A DNA stretch of 46,084 nt, taken from positions 1 through 46,084 of the forward strand of contig NZ_SRJD01000023.1 of the NCBI RefSeq assembly GCF_004684935.1, read 5' to 3'. Position 1 is the stretch's first letter, and the number at the start of each line of letters is the position of its first letter. The notes under the pieces were generated by a model. That model was not told the DNA's origin, made no database searches, and was given only the letters and a program-made list of their open reading frames with translations. This document shows positions 1-10,500 of this stretch, in pieces. A program made the translations under genes and the position numbers. The DNA is from Sporolactobacillus shoreae (lineage in GTDB: Bacteria > Bacillota > Bacilli > Bacillales > Sporolactobacillaceae).

Positions 1-120
1 AGGCATTACAGAGTTTTTAAACAAGGGTCAGGGTTCACCAAGGAAACGCTCTGCAATCATGAATTCGTTTACACTATTGGGTACACGCTGGCAGATAAAA
101 ATTTGCCTACAAAGACTTGA
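1..120 (+). CDS. possible 3' end of an unidentified gene (partial)
   Basis: Frame 1 is open from the left edge to a TGA at 118-120, encoding about 39 residues that end in LADKNLPTKT. I do not recognise the family. The idea that it codes rests on position: the stop lies inside the putative -35 hexamer of the next gene, an arrangement seen at two other gene junctions here. Frame 2 is also open to 143, so chance openness over this short length is possible. The neighbouring B. subtilis locus (xpaC-yaaN) would precede yaaO, but nothing visible ties this tail to those proteins. Confidence 0.25.
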   Translation, partial: RHYRVFKQGSGFTKETLCNHEFVYTIGYTLADKNLPTKT

Positions 121-178
121 CTCAATCCTGACTGCCTTATAATTTCATTAACTGATTTTTTTAGAGTTATGCTAGAAT
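117..178 (+). promoter_or_regulatory. candidate promoter region for yaaO-tmk
   Basis: Two sigma-A-like candidates are visible. TTGACT (117-122) is followed by TATAAT (138-143) at a short 15 nt spacing, or by TAATTT (140-145) at 17 nt. Further down, TGCTAGAAT (170-178) is an extended -10 without a good -35. A small hairpin, AGAGTC-gca-GACTCT (201-215), lies between the second candidate and the yaaO ribosome binding site. Confidence 0.45.
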
Positions 179-231
179 AAAAAGATAAGATAAGATTTGC
201 AGAGTCGCAGACTCTTTAAGGGATAGGATCC

Positions 232-1686
232 ATGGATCAGCATAGAACACCAGTTTTTGACGGATTACTCAAATACAGAACGGATCAGCGCTTTTCATTT
301 CACGTACCCGGCCACAAAGATGGCCTTATTTTTCCGGAGGAGGCGGATCCGCTCTTTCGGCAGCTGCTGTCGATTGACGCGACTGAAGTAGCGGATCTGG
401 ATGAACTCTATCATCCGGCGGGAATGCTCCGGGAGGGGGAAACGCTTCTCAGTGATTACTACGGGACGCGAGCCAGCTATTTTCTAGTCAATGGATCCAC
501 CGCGGGGAACCTGACCATGGTCCTGGCCACGTGTCGTCGCGGCGATACGGTACTTGTCGCGCGTGACAGTCACAAGTCGGTGTTCAACGCTTTGAAGCTG
601 GCAGGCGTTCGTCCGGTCTTCCTGCCTCCCGAGGTAGATCCGGCCTCGGGACTTGCGGCGGGTATTGACGTAGGCGCTTGGGACGCGGCTGTCCGCCGCT
701 TCCCAAGGCCCAGGGCGCTGATTCTGACGTATCCGAATTATTACGGGATGGCTGCTGTTTCCACGCGAAAGCTGATAGAAAAAGCGCATGCGTGCGGCGC
801 GTTGGTCCTTGTCGATGAAGCGCACGGTCCGCATTTCAGGCTGGGCGTTCCCGTCCCTCCAAGCACGCTTGATATGGGGGCGGATCTTGTGGTGCATTCT
901 GCTCACAAAATGCTGCCGGCAATGACGATGGGTGCCTATCTGCATGTGAACACGGATCGGGTAACTATAGAGAAGGTGGCAGCGATGAGAGAGGCCCTGC
1001 AGACGTCGAGCCCCTCATACCCGATCATGGCATCACTCGACCTCGCGCGCCACTACTTGGCCGTCACGGGCAGCGGAAAGCTGGAAAAGTGGATCAAAAG
1101 CAGGGACCGGTTTGCGAAAGGACTGCGCAGTCTGAAAAAGATAAGGCTGATGGAAGCCATCCCCGGAAAATATCTACTCGATCCCTTTAAAATAACCATT
1201 GAACTTAAGACTGAGGAAACAGGCTTTGACTTTCAGAGACAGCTAATCGCATCGGGAATTTACCCGGAGATGGCCGATCCTCACCGCGTCCTGTTCACTC
1301 TCGGACTAACGGATCAGATCGACTTCGGACCGGCGCTGGAAGAGATTCGCAAGTGCCTTATTAAATTCCATGAGGCACCTTCCCAAGGGTTGCGGGGCAC
1401 GATGTACTTTCCGGCGTTCAGCACGTTGGTGCGTCCCTACGAGGAGCTGGACTGTATGGAACGCGGGGAAACGGATCTGGATCAGGCGGAGGGGCAGATT
1501 GCAGCGGAGCATGTGATCCCTTATCCTCCGGGAGTTCCTGTCATCGTCCATGGGGAACGGATCACCAAAGAGCAGATCCATGCGGTGAAAGACTGGTTGC
1601 GTGCCGGGGCGGCATTCCAGAATGAGAGTGTGAATCAAGGAAAAATCATTACTTATCGCGCGGGAGCGTTTGAGCATGAATCATAA
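232..1686 (+). CDS. yaaO: Orn/Lys/Arg decarboxylase family protein (YaaO-like)
   Basis: A 484-residue PLP-dependent enzyme of the fold type I amino-acid decarboxylase family (ornithine/lysine/arginine decarboxylases). The N-terminal half is the aminotransferase-like PLP domain: the conserved VPGHKDG is at residues 25-31, the DEAH cofactor-contacting motif at 195-198, and the likely Schiff-base lysine is K226 in HSAHKMLP. The C-terminal third matches the family's C-terminal domain in size. Substrate cannot be read from sequence; B. subtilis YaaO sits at the same place before tmk and its substrate is also not firmly assigned. The ATG at 232 has a GGGATAGGAT ribosome binding region just upstream. 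The 3' end overlaps tmk by 11 nt, so the two are probably co-transcribed and translationally coupled. Confidence 0.85.
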   Translation: MDQHRTPVFDGLLKYRTDQRFSFHVPGHKDGLIFPEEADPLFRQLLSIDATEVADLDELYHPAGMLREGETLLSDYYGTRASYFLVNGSTAGNLTMVLATCRRGDTVLVARDSHKSVFNALKLAGVRPVFLPPEVDPASGLAAGIDVGAWDAAVRRFPRPRALILTYPNYYGMAAVSTRKLIEKAHACGALVLVDEAHGPHFRLGVPVPPSTLDMGADLVVHSAHKMLPAMTMGAYLHVNTDRVTIEKVAAMREALQTSSPSYPIMASLDLARHYLAVTGSGKLEKWIKSRDRFAKGLRSLKKIRLMEAIPGKYLLDPFKITIELKTEETGFDFQRQLIASGIYPEMADPHRVLFTLGLTDQIDFGPALEEIRKCLIKFHEAPSQGLRGTMYFPAFSTLVRPYEELDCMERGETDLDQAEGQIAAEHVIPYPPGVPVIVHGERITKEQIHAVKDWLRAGAAFQNESVNQGKIITYRAGAFEHES

Positions 1687-2347
1687 AGGTTTATTTGTTA
1701 CATTTGAAGGACCGGACGGGTCGGGAAAGACGACGCAGATCCGGAAGCTGGCTGAAGAGCTGGAGAAGCGGGGGCTGCCTTATGTGCTGACACGGGAACC
1801 GGGCGGGACGGAAATCAGTGACAAAATCCGGGCGATTATCCTCAATCCGGATAATCTGCGGATGGCGGACAAAACTGAAATACTCTTGTACGCTGCTTCC
1901 CGGAGCCAGCATGTGGAAGAAAAAATCCAGGCGGCTTTGGAAGAGGGAAAAATCGTGCTGTGCGACCGCTTTGTCGACGCGTCGATCGCCTATCAGGGTT
2001 ACGGGCTGAAGCAGCCGATTGAGATGATCAGAAACATCAACCGATTTGCGACCGGCGGACTGTCGCCGGACCGGACATACCTGTTTGATGTGTCACCCGA
2101 AACGGGACGCAGCCGGATGAAAGGGCGAAGCGGACCCGAAGCCGGCGTTACTCGGAATGCCGGAGACCTTGACCGGATCGAGCAGCGTGCTCTGGCTTAT
2201 CATGTGAGAGTCAGGGAAGGATTTTTATCCCTTTACAGAGAAAACAGACAGCGTATTCTGTTGGTAAACGGTGAAAATCAGCCGGAAACGGTTTTTAATA
2301 CAGTTTTGGCTGATTTCGACAGTGTTCTGAAGTTCTGGAGTGAATAA
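1676..2347 (+). CDS. tmk: thymidylate kinase
   Basis: Phosphorylates dTMP to dTDP in the cytoplasm, the step that commits thymidylate to dTTP. The 223-residue protein has the P-loop FEGPDGSGKTT near residues 10-20, the dTMP-binding LTREPGGT, and the DRFVDASIAYQGYG helix typical of bacterial Tmk. I chose ATG 1676 because GGGAG at 1662-1666 lies 9 nt upstream; an in-frame TTG at 1670 is too close to that site. It overlaps the end of yaaO and is followed by darA, the same order as in B. subtilis. Confidence 0.95.
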   Translation: MNHKGLFVTFEGPDGSGKTTQIRKLAEELEKRGLPYVLTREPGGTEISDKIRAIILNPDNLRMADKTEILLYAASRSQHVEEKIQAALEEGKIVLCDRFVDASIAYQGYGLKQPIEMIRNINRFATGGLSPDRTYLFDVSPETGRSRMKGRSGPEAGVTRNAGDLDRIEQRALAYHVRVREGFLSLYRENRQRILLVNGENQPETVFNTVLADFDSVLKFWSE

Positions 2348-2369
2348 ACAGACTGAAGGGGTGATTCCT

Positions 2370-2699
2370 TTGAAATTAGTTCTGGCGGTTATTCAGGATA
2401 AGGACAGTGGCAGATTGCAGGACGCGTTGATTGAGGCTGACTTTCATGCCACGAAAATGGCAAGCACAGGCGGTTTTCTCCGTGCTGGCAATACAACTTT
2501 TATGATTGGGACGGAAGATGAGAACGTCAATGATCTCCTTGATCTGATCAGAAGCCACTGCCAGAGCAGGACGCAGGTCATGACGCCGATAGCGTCTCTG
2601 GACGGGAATACGGACGGCTATGTCATGCATCCGATAGAAGTTGAAGTCGGCGGCGCGACGGTGTTCGTGCTGGATGTAGATCAGTTTAAACACTTTTGA
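2370..2699 (+). CDS. darA: cyclic di-AMP receptor (DarA/PstA family)
   Basis: A small PII-like signalling protein that binds cyclic di-AMP; B. subtilis DarA (YaaQ) and Staphylococcus PstA are the characterised members. The sequence keeps the family hallmarks ATKMASTGGFLRAGNTTFMIG near the N-terminus and EVEVGGATVFVLDVDQF at the C-terminus. The TTG at 2370 is the preferred start: AAGGGGTG at 2356-2363 sits 6 nt upstream and the product is then 109 residues, the family length. An in-frame GTG at 2340 would add ten residues that overlap tmk. A UUG start may lower the translation of this sensor. Confidence 0.92.
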   Translation: MKLVLAVIQDKDSGRLQDALIEADFHATKMASTGGFLRAGNTTFMIGTEDENVNDLLDLIRSHCQSRTQVMTPIASLDGNTDGYVMHPIEVEVGGATVFVLDVDQFKHF

Positions 2700-2727
2700 A
2701 ATCAGTGATCCGCGGGGAGGGATGGCG

Positions 2728-3165
2728 ATGGGGATTAAAATCAGCCGGGAATCCGGTGTGAAGGATCCGGTACTGAAACATGAATCGTCTGCCGCCAGGC
2801 CATCGATTTCTTTTGAACGGACACTGGCGGGGCAGAGGGCATCGATGAAGATGGATGCCCTGAAAGAGCTGCTTAACAAAGTGGATGAGCAGGCGCAGAT
2901 AGTTTCCGAATCCCGGACGGTTCATGATGTGCAAGTGTACAGAAAATATATCCAGGCGTTTATGGAAGAAGCAGTACGCGCGGGGCTTAAAACGGAGCAA
3001 TCGCGTTCTTGGCAGCGCGGTGGCGTCCGTCAAACGCTGATTAAAGCAATCGACAAGAAATTGATCGAACTGACGAACGCTCTGCTGGATAACAATAAAG
3101 ATGAGCTGGAGTTTCTGGATCGTCTGGATGAAATCAGGGGCATGTTGATCAACCTTTATATATAG
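2728..3165 (+). CDS. yaaR: YaaR family protein (DUF327)
   Basis: A 145-residue helical, charged protein of the YaaR/DUF327 family, found in the same place in B. subtilis. Its biochemical role is unknown to me. There is no signal peptide or membrane segment; the C-terminal half is strongly amphipathic and ends LDEIRGMLINLYI, as in the family. ATG 2728 is preferred over ATG 2722 because GGGGAGG (2714-2720) is 7 nt from the former and only 1 nt from the latter. It lies 28 nt after darA and about 55 nt before holB, inside what looks like one operon from tmk to yabA. Confidence 0.85.
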   Translation: MGIKISRESGVKDPVLKHESSAARPSISFERTLAGQRASMKMDALKELLNKVDEQAQIVSESRTVHDVQVYRKYIQAFMEEAVRAGLKTEQSRSWQRGGVRQTLIKAIDKKLIELTNALLDNNKDELEFLDRLDEIRGMLINLYI

Positions 3166-3219
3166 AATGGCACCGGATAGATCTATTTCTAAGAATATGC
3201 AGAATGAGCGAGTGAGAAC

Positions 3220-4224
3220 ATGGCCGGTATGAATTGGGAAACTTTAACGGGTCAGCAGAAAATTGTGTCCAGGGTCCTGCGGCATGCGCTGGAGCGGCAG
3301 GAATTGGCGCATGCCTATTTGTTTGAGGGCTCCCGCGGCACCGGTAAAAGGCAAACCGCTCTGCTGCTCGCGCAAACTTTGCTCTGTGAGGCGCCGGAAA
3401 ATGGCGCGCCCTGTCAGCAATGCCGCAATTGCCGCCGGATCGCTTCAGGCAATCATCCGGATGTGATCCGGATTGCGCCGGAAGAAGGCGCGGCGACGAT
3501 TAAAAAAGAACAAATCGCCTATCTGATGAAGGAATTTACTTTCCATGGTGTGGAATCAGCAAAGAAAATTTTTATTATCGAGGAAGCGGAGAAGATGACG
3601 ACGCAGGCTGAGAACAGTTTGCTGAAGTTTATTGAGGAGCCGCATGAAGGAACGCTCGCGCTGCTGACAACGGATCATATTCATCAGCTGCTGGATACGA
3701 TTATCTCAAGATGCCAGGTGCTCACATTTTTGCCGTTGACCGATCGGGCTGTGGAATCGGCGCTGGAAGAGGCGGGTCAGCCGCATCAGCTGGCCAGGCT
3801 TGCCGCCGAGCTGACGCATGACGAGAGCGAAGCTGCCGCATTATGTGCGGATCCATGGTTTGCGGGAGCACGTGCGCAAGTGTTACAATTAGTCCTGAAA
3901 TTAAGCAATTCTGCTGAGCCTGCTTTACCTTTTATTTATGAAAAATTTTCTCCCGATTTTGATAGCAATCAAAGAATGATCATTGGCCTTGACCTGCTCC
4001 TATTTTGGTATAAAGATCTGATGTCGCTTCAATTGGACCGTACGGGAGCGGTGATTTATGACGATCAGACGGACGTTCTGAGGAATCAGCTGATCCGTCT
4101 GTCCCGGGATCAGATTCTTCAGTCCATGGAGTTGATCATGAGTGCGCGGAAACAGCTTGATGCCCATGTCAACGGACTCAGTGTGCTCGAGTGGCTGGTG
4201 ATCAGGTTAGGAGGTATCCGTTAA
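3220..4224 (+). CDS. holB: DNA polymerase III subunit delta'
   Basis: The delta' clamp-loader subunit, which works with HolA and DnaX to load the beta sliding clamp. The 334-residue protein shows a Walker A-like loop GSRGTGK (about 37-43), a zinc module made by C56, C65, C68 and C71, and the sensor region NSLLKFIEEP characteristic of delta'/tau. The TTxxxxLLDTIISRCQ stretch (SRC motif) follows. Start ATG 3220 is supported by the family's N-terminus; its ribosome binding site is weak and ATG 3229 is an alternative. ricT begins 3 nt after the stop, suggesting tight coupling. Confidence 0.93.
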   Translation: MAGMNWETLTGQQKIVSRVLRHALERQELAHAYLFEGSRGTGKRQTALLLAQTLLCEAPENGAPCQQCRNCRRIASGNHPDVIRIAPEEGAATIKKEQIAYLMKEFTFHGVESAKKIFIIEEAEKMTTQAENSLLKFIEEPHEGTLALLTTDHIHQLLDTIISRCQVLTFLPLTDRAVESALEEAGQPHQLARLAAELTHDESEAAALCADPWFAGARAQVLQLVLKLSNSAEPALPFIYEKFSPDFDSNQRMIIGLDLLLFWYKDLMSLQLDRTGAVIYDDQTDVLRNQLIRLSRDQILQSMELIMSARKQLDAHVNGLSVLEWLVIRLGGIR

Positions 4225-4226
4225 GG

Positions 4227-5051
4227 ATGAAATATGATATAGTCGGCATTCGATTTAAAAAAGCCGGGAAAATTTATTATTTTGATCCCGATCAGTTAGC
4301 TGTCCCAAGGGATGCCCAGGTAGTCGTGGAGACGACCAGAGGTGTCGAGTGCGGAACTGTCGTCATCGGCCGGAAAACGGTGGATGAGGAGGATGTCGTG
4401 CTGCCACTGAAAAAGGTGATCCGTCTTGCCACGGAATCAGACGAATTGCAGGTCCGCAAAAACAAAGCGGATGCGGAAGCCGCGATGGATATCTGCCTTC
4501 AGAAAATCTACAGCCATCAACTGGAAATGAAGCTGGTGGATGTTGAATATACATTTGACCGGAACAAAATTATTTTTTATTTTACAGCGGACGGCCGTGT
4601 TGATTTTCGTGAACTGGTCAAGGATCTTGCTGCCGTTTTCAAAACGCGGATTGAACTGCGCCAGATTGGTGTTCGCGATGAGGCAAAGATGCTTGGCGGT
4701 ATTGGCCCGTGCGGTCGCATGCTCTGCTGTTCGACCTTCCTCGGTGATTTTGAGCCGGTTTCGATTAAAATGGCGAAAGATCAGAATTTGTCGCTTAATC
4801 CGGCAAAAATATCAGGTGTCTGCGGTCGATTGATGTGCTGCCTCAAATATGAAAACGACCAATATGAATCGGCGAAGAAAGCACTCCCGGATCTGGGCGA
4901 GGAAATCAATGTGCACTACGGGTCCGGCCGGGTGGTCGGCCTGAATATCCTAGAACATCTGATTCAGATTGAATTGAAGGACCAGAACAAGGTTGTTGAA
5001 TACACATTAGATGAGCTTATTGAAGAAGGGGCTATTTCTCCCGCTGAATAA
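4227..5051 (+). CDS. ricT: RicT (YaaT), PSP1-domain subunit of the RicAFT complex
   Basis: A 274-residue PSP1-domain protein. In B. subtilis RicT forms a complex with RicA (YmcA) and RicF (YlbF) that carries iron-sulfur clusters and assists RNase Y-dependent mRNA maturation, affecting competence, biofilm formation and sporulation. The cluster-type cysteines are all present: C162, C167 and C168 in GPCGRMLCC, and C199, C204 and C205 in GVCGRLMCC. The middle of the protein (about residues 100-210) looks nearly identical to the B. subtilis protein as I remember it. ATG 4227 follows an AGGAGG at 4209-4214 (12 nt spacing); an upstream in-frame start would add twelve atypical residues inside holB. 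Confidence 0.95.
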   Translation: MKYDIVGIRFKKAGKIYYFDPDQLAVPRDAQVVVETTRGVECGTVVIGRKTVDEEDVVLPLKKVIRLATESDELQVRKNKADAEAAMDICLQKIYSHQLEMKLVDVEYTFDRNKIIFYFTADGRVDFRELVKDLAAVFKTRIELRQIGVRDEAKMLGGIGPCGRMLCCSTFLGDFEPVSIKMAKDQNLSLNPAKISGVCGRLMCCLKYENDQYESAKKALPDLGEEINVHYGSGRVVGLNILEHLIQIELKDQNKVVEYTLDELIEEGAISPAE

Positions 5052-5064
5052 GAGGTGAATGGAC

Positions 5065-5424
5065 TTGGAGAAAAAAGATATTTTCTCACAGGTCAGTCAT
5101 TTAGAAGAGCAGCTTGGCCAGATCTATGTTGACTTTGGAAATATGAAGGCCCAGCTGGCGGAACTGCTGGAAGAAAACCAGAATCTGACGCTTGAGAACC
5201 GCAATCTGAGGGAACGCATCAATGCAGATCATGCAAGCGGCAAGCCGAAGGAAGGGCCTGAAGAAAAGCCGGCTTCTTCAGCTTCGGCATCCAGTATCGG
5301 CGAGGGGTACGATAATCTCGCCAGGCTGTATAAAGAAGGTTTTCATATTTGCAATTTGCACTATGGCAGTGTCCGAAAAGACGGAGACTGTTTGTTCTGT
5401 CTGTCGTTCCTCAATAAAAAATGA
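5065..5424 (+). CDS. yabA: replication initiation control protein YabA
   Basis: YabA negatively controls chromosome initiation by binding DnaA and the DnaN clamp. The protein has an N-terminal leucine-rich coiled coil (about 1-60, tetramerisation), a Ser/Ala-rich linker, and a C-terminal zinc-binding module in which [19 protein letters not shown] supplies the ligands. TTG 5065 is chosen over ATG 5059: GAGGTG at 5052-5057 is 7 nt from the TTG but only 1 nt from the ATG, and the TTG gives 119 residues, the B. subtilis length. B. subtilis yabA also starts with TTG as I recall. A terminator follows within 30 nt, closing the operon. Confidence 0.95.
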   Translation: MEKKDIFSQVSHLEEQLGQIYVDFGNMKAQLAELLEENQNLTLENRNLRERINADHASGKPKEGPEEKPASSASASSIGEGYDNLARLYKEGFHICNLHYGSVRKDGDCLFCLSFLNKK

Positions 5425-5453
5425 CAGGCGCAAGGAAGATTGGAAATGATCAT

Positions 5454-5479
5454 CCCGCCTTTATGGGCGGGTTTTTGTT
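5454..5479 (+). terminator. intrinsic terminator after yabA
   Basis: CCCGCC (5454-5459) pairs with GGCGGG (5466-5471) around a 6-nt loop, followed by TTTTTGTTT. It ends about 40 nt before the yabB start, and I see no promoter between the two. Confidence 0.8.
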
Positions 5480-5517
5480 TACACAGGCTCTCACGAGAGC
5501 TGGAGAGGGGAATGAGC

Positions 5518-6249
5518 ATGGAAGGCATCAACCGGAATGAGCGGGTCGATTACCTGTTTCATACAGATCTTAAGATCATCCAATCGGATGACCTCTTCCC
5601 TTTCTCTTTGGACTCTGTGCTCCTTGCCCGGTTTGTCTATGTGCCGATACAGCACGGCTGCCTTGTCGACCTGTGTACCGGCAATGGTGTCATTCCATTT
5701 TTGCTGTCGCAGCGAACAAAAGGTGAGATTACAGGGATTGAAATCCAGCCGGAAGTCTGCCATCTGGCGGAACGCGGCGCACTGGCGAATCATTTGGAAA
5801 GCAGGGTTCGTTTTATCTGCGGAGACGCAAAAGATTTGCCTGAAAAAATAGGCCGCCACAGCTGCGATGTGGTGACTTGCAATCCGCCTTATTTCAATAA
5901 ACAGGCTGCGCGCGATCTGAAGCTGAATCCTCATCTGGCCATCGCCCGCCATGAGATTCTGATTACACTTTCGGATGTTCTGGAGACTGCTGGCAAACTA
6001 CTGAAACAGGGTGGCAAGTTCGCGCTGGTGCACCGTCCGGAGCGGCTGGTTGAGATTCTCGATGGCATGCGCCAGGAGGGAATGGAGCCTAAAAGGCTGC
6101 AATTTGTTCATCCGAGAATGGGGAAACCAGCTAACATGGTGCTTGTTGAAGGCACGAGGGGCGGCCGTCCGGGAATAACTGTGTTACCGCCGATCGCCGT
6201 ATATGGGCCGGACGGGCAGTACACAGAGGATGTGTGGCCTAAAAAATGA
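5518..6249 (+). CDS. trmN6: tRNA1(Val) A37 N6-methyltransferase-like protein (YabB/TrmN6)
   Basis: A 243-residue class I SAM-dependent methyltransferase. The glycine-rich SAM motif is VDLCTGNGVIPFLL near residue 45, and the N6-adenine signature NPPYF occurs in VTCNPPYFNK, as in TrmN6, which methylates A37 of tRNA-Val. ATG 5518 is preferred: GGAGAGGGG (5502-5510) is 7 nt away, whereas ATG 5512 is only 1 nt away. A short hairpin, GCTCT-cacg-AGAGC (5487-5500), precedes the ribosome binding site, and its CTCTC could also pair with the GAGAG of that site. The gene overlaps yazA by 4 nt. Confidence 0.88.
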   Translation: MEGINRNERVDYLFHTDLKIIQSDDLFPFSLDSVLLARFVYVPIQHGCLVDLCTGNGVIPFLLSQRTKGEITGIEIQPEVCHLAERGALANHLESRVRFICGDAKDLPEKIGRHSCDVVTCNPPYFNKQAARDLKLNPHLAIARHEILITLSDVLETAGKLLKQGGKFALVHRPERLVEILDGMRQEGMEPKRLQFVHPRMGKPANMVLVEGTRGGRPGITVLPPIAVYGPDGQYTEDVWPKK

Positions 6250-6533
6250 AAAATTATAGTGTTTATATTTTGGAGTGTGCGGACGGAAGCTTATATACAG
6301 GTTATGCCGCGGATGTGCACCGGAGATTCGAACTGCATTGCAGCGGCAAGGGGGCAAAGTATACGCGCAGCCACAAACCGCTCCGCATTGTTTATGAAGA
6401 GACGTTGCCTGATAAATCAACGGCACTGCAGCGGGAATGGGCCATCAAGCATCTGTCGAAACAGAAAAAAGAAGAACTGATACAAAGGAGTACTGCCGAT
6501 GTGGGAACAGAAGAGCTTTCAGACGGAAGATAA
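6246..6533 (+). CDS. yazA: GIY-YIG nuclease superfamily protein (YazA)
   Basis: A 95-residue single-domain GIY-YIG protein of the UPF0213/YazA-URI group. The two hallmark strands are VYILEC and YTGYA, followed by the conserved arginine in VHRRFELH and the GKGAKYTR motif; a glutamate near the centre (VYEETL) matches the catalytic position. Cellular substrate is unknown for the chromosomal members. Its ATG overlaps the yabB TGA (ATGA) and its 3' end overlaps rsmI by 35 nt, so three RNA/DNA-modifying proteins are translated in a coupled series. Confidence 0.88.
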   Translation: MKNYSVYILECADGSLYTGYAADVHRRFELHCSGKGAKYTRSHKPLRIVYEETLPDKSTALQREWAIKHLSKQKKEELIQRSTADVGTEELSDGR

Positions 6534-7389
6534 TCATTCAGGCACACTCTATCTTGTGCCGACACCCATCGGCAATCTGGATGACATCACATTCCGTGCG
6601 CTTGATGTGCTGAAGAAAGCGGACATTCTGGCGGCTGAAGACACGCGCCATACAATGAAGCTATGCACGCATTTCGATATTCACGTTCCGATGGTCAGTT
6701 ACCACGAACACAATAAAAAGACGAGCGGAGAAAAACTGATTGCCGATCTTGAAGCGGGCAAAAATGTGGCACTTGTCACAGATGCCGGCACGCCGGGCAT
6801 TTCCGATCCGGGGTCTGATCTCGCTGCTGAATGCGCTGCCCGGCAGATCAACGTTGTCCCGCTGCCCGGTCCGAATGCTGCGATTACCAGTCTGATCGCG
6901 TCCGCTCTGCCCACCGACCACTTTTTATTCTACGGCTTTCTTCCCAGGCAAAAAAAAGAGCGTGATCAGGCGCTGCAAAGTTTGAGCGAACTGTCTTTCA
7001 CGCTGATTTTTTACGAGTCGCCCCATCGCGTTTCAGGGACGCTGGAGGACCTGAAAAAATTTTTCGGGAACCGGCGGGTTTCAGTGTCGCGTGAACTGAC
7101 CAAACGCTATGAAACTTTTGTCCGGGGAACGGTTGAGGAAGTGATCGCTTTTCTGGATCAGGGGGAACCACCCAAGGGTGAATTCTGTCTGATCGTCGAA
7201 GGTTCTTCGGAAGAGCGGAAACAGCCGGAAGATTTATGGTGGGCGTCACTCGGTGTATCGGCGCACGTCGACTATTATGTGAACACGCGGGGGATGACAT
7301 TAAAAGAGGCGATCAAGCAGGCGGCTGTCGACCGCTCTGTGCCAAAACGTGAGGTTTACCGAATCTATCATCAAATTGATGAATCCTGA
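6499..7389 (+). CDS. rsmI: 16S rRNA (cytidine1402-2'-O)-methyltransferase
   Basis: RsmI adds the 2'-O-methyl group to C1402 of 16S rRNA in the decoding centre. The 296-residue protein carries the tetrapyrrole-methylase-type fold signatures LVPTPIGNLDDIT, AAEDTRHT, VTDAGTPGISDPG and PLPGPNA. A C-terminal helical extension ends in a KREVYRIYHQ-type motif. ATG 6499 lies 9 nt after AAAGGAG (6483-6489). In B. subtilis abrB lies on the opposite strand just after this gene; no such gene is present here. Confidence 0.93.
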   Translation: MWEQKSFQTEDNHSGTLYLVPTPIGNLDDITFRALDVLKKADILAAEDTRHTMKLCTHFDIHVPMVSYHEHNKKTSGEKLIADLEAGKNVALVTDAGTPGISDPGSDLAAECAARQINVVPLPGPNAAITSLIASALPTDHFLFYGFLPRQKKERDQALQSLSELSFTLIFYESPHRVSGTLEDLKKFFGNRRVSVSRELTKRYETFVRGTVEEVIAFLDQGEPPKGEFCLIVEGSSEERKQPEDLWWASLGVSAHVDYYVNTRGMTLKEAIKQAAVDRSVPKREVYRIYHQIDES

Positions 7390-7492
7390 AAAGTGCTTGT
7401 GAAATTCAGGACGTACTTTTAAAAGATTTGAAGAGTGGAGACAATAATTCCAGGAGCCCGATTTTACACAGATATAGGATTTCTTCCTATTC

Positions 7493-7521
7493 TTGACATA
7501 GATGACGGCGAACCTTATAGT
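7493..7521 (+). promoter_or_regulatory. sigma-A promoter for metG
   Basis: TTGACA (7493-7498), a 17 nt spacer and TATAGT (7516-7521), followed by a T-run. A small inverted repeat, ATAGGA-ttctt-like loop-TCCTAT (7474-7490), sits directly upstream of the -35. I see no T-box or SAM riboswitch features in the roughly 60 nt leader. Confidence 0.8.
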
Positions 7522-7562
7522 TTTTTTTAGATAGCTGGAAAAATGGAAGGGCGCATTATTAA

Positions 7563-9578
<2,016 letters not shown>

Positions 9579-9619
9579 CGATAAATATTCAGCCGTACCA
9601 AGTAATATGGGTGCGGCAG

Positions 9620-9667
9620 GCGGGAAGTCCTGGGCAGGTGTGAAAACCCGCGACTTCCCGCTTTTTT
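9620..9667 (+). terminator. intrinsic terminator after metG
   Basis: GCGGGAAGTC (9620-9629) pairs perfectly with GACTTCCCGC (9652-9661), followed by TTTTTT. The U-tract ends only about 20 nt before the tatD start codon, so no promoter fits between them. Confidence 0.85.
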
Positions 9668-9686
9668 ACTTAGTGGGGTGAAGTCA

Positions 9687-10454
9687 GTGCTTTTTGATAC
9701 ACACACGCATATCAATGATGAAGTATTTGATGAAGATTTTTCGGACGTTTTGCAGCGGGCGAGGGATTCCGACGTCGGCCGGATGATTGTTGTAGGTGTT
9801 GACCGCCCGTCTATGGAACGCGTTTTTCCGATCATCGACCGGTATGAATCCGCATACGGGGCGATCGGCTGGAATCCGGAAGATGCGGTAGATATGACGG
9901 ATGAGGATCTTGAATGGATCAGAAGCAATCTGAAACATCCTAAAATCGTTGCGCTCGGTGAGATTGGCCTTGATTATCACTGGGACAAATCACCGAAGCC
10001 AGTGCAACACGCTGTTTTCCGGCGCCAGATTCGTGCCGCGAAAGAAGCGGGTCTGCCGATCATCATCCATAACCGTGAGGCTGTTGAAGATACAGAGCGC
10101 ATTCTCAGAGAAGAGCATGCGGAAGCGGTCGGCGGCGTGATGCACTGTTACAGTGACGATTGGACTTGGGCGCAAAAATTTATCAACTTGAATTTTTACA
10201 TCAGCTTTGGCGGGACACTGACCTTCAAAAATGCGCAGCTGCAGCGGGAAACCGCGGCCCAGGTGCCGCTTGACCGTCTGCTGATTGAAACGGATTGTCC
10301 ATACCTCAGCCCGCATCCCTTCAGGGGCAAGCGTAATGAACCGGCACGGGTCCGTCTGGTCGCGGAGAAGCTGGCTGAAATTAAGAGGCTGCCCATCGAA
10401 GATATTGAGAAAATAACAACAAAGAATGCCAACCGTTGTTTTCATATCGCGTGA
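9687..10454 (+). CDS. tatD: TatD family metal-dependent deoxyribonuclease (YabD)
   Basis: A TIM-barrel metallohydrolase. The metal ligands are in place: DTHTH at the N-terminus, the glutamate of GEIGLDYHWDKSP, histidines in IIIHNRE and VMHCY, and the aspartate of ETDCPYLSPHP. TatD proteins act as 3'-5' DNases and are linked to DNA repair. GTG 9687 gives 255 residues, matching the B. subtilis length, with GGGGTG (9675-9680) 6 nt upstream; a GTG at 9678 would overlap that site. rnmV follows after 46 nt; the yabE gene that separates them in B. subtilis is absent. Confidence 0.9.
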   Translation: MLFDTHTHINDEVFDEDFSDVLQRARDSDVGRMIVVGVDRPSMERVFPIIDRYESAYGAIGWNPEDAVDMTDEDLEWIRSNLKHPKIVALGEIGLDYHWDKSPKPVQHAVFRRQIRAAKEAGLPIIIHNREAVEDTERILREEHAEAVGGVMHCYSDDWTWAQKFINLNFYISFGGTLTFKNAQLQRETAAQVPLDRLLIETDCPYLSPHPFRGKRNEPARVRLVAEKLAEIKRLPIEDIEKITTKNANRCFHIA

Positions 10455-10500
10455 TGTGTATCGATAAACTGAAAGTGAACATAGAACAAGGGGAAATCCA

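Noticed and set aside
7390-7492. Terminator AAAAGTGC/GTACTTTT after rsmI
   Set aside because: The A/T-rich stem has a 26-nt loop and is followed by A, not T; it would be unstable.
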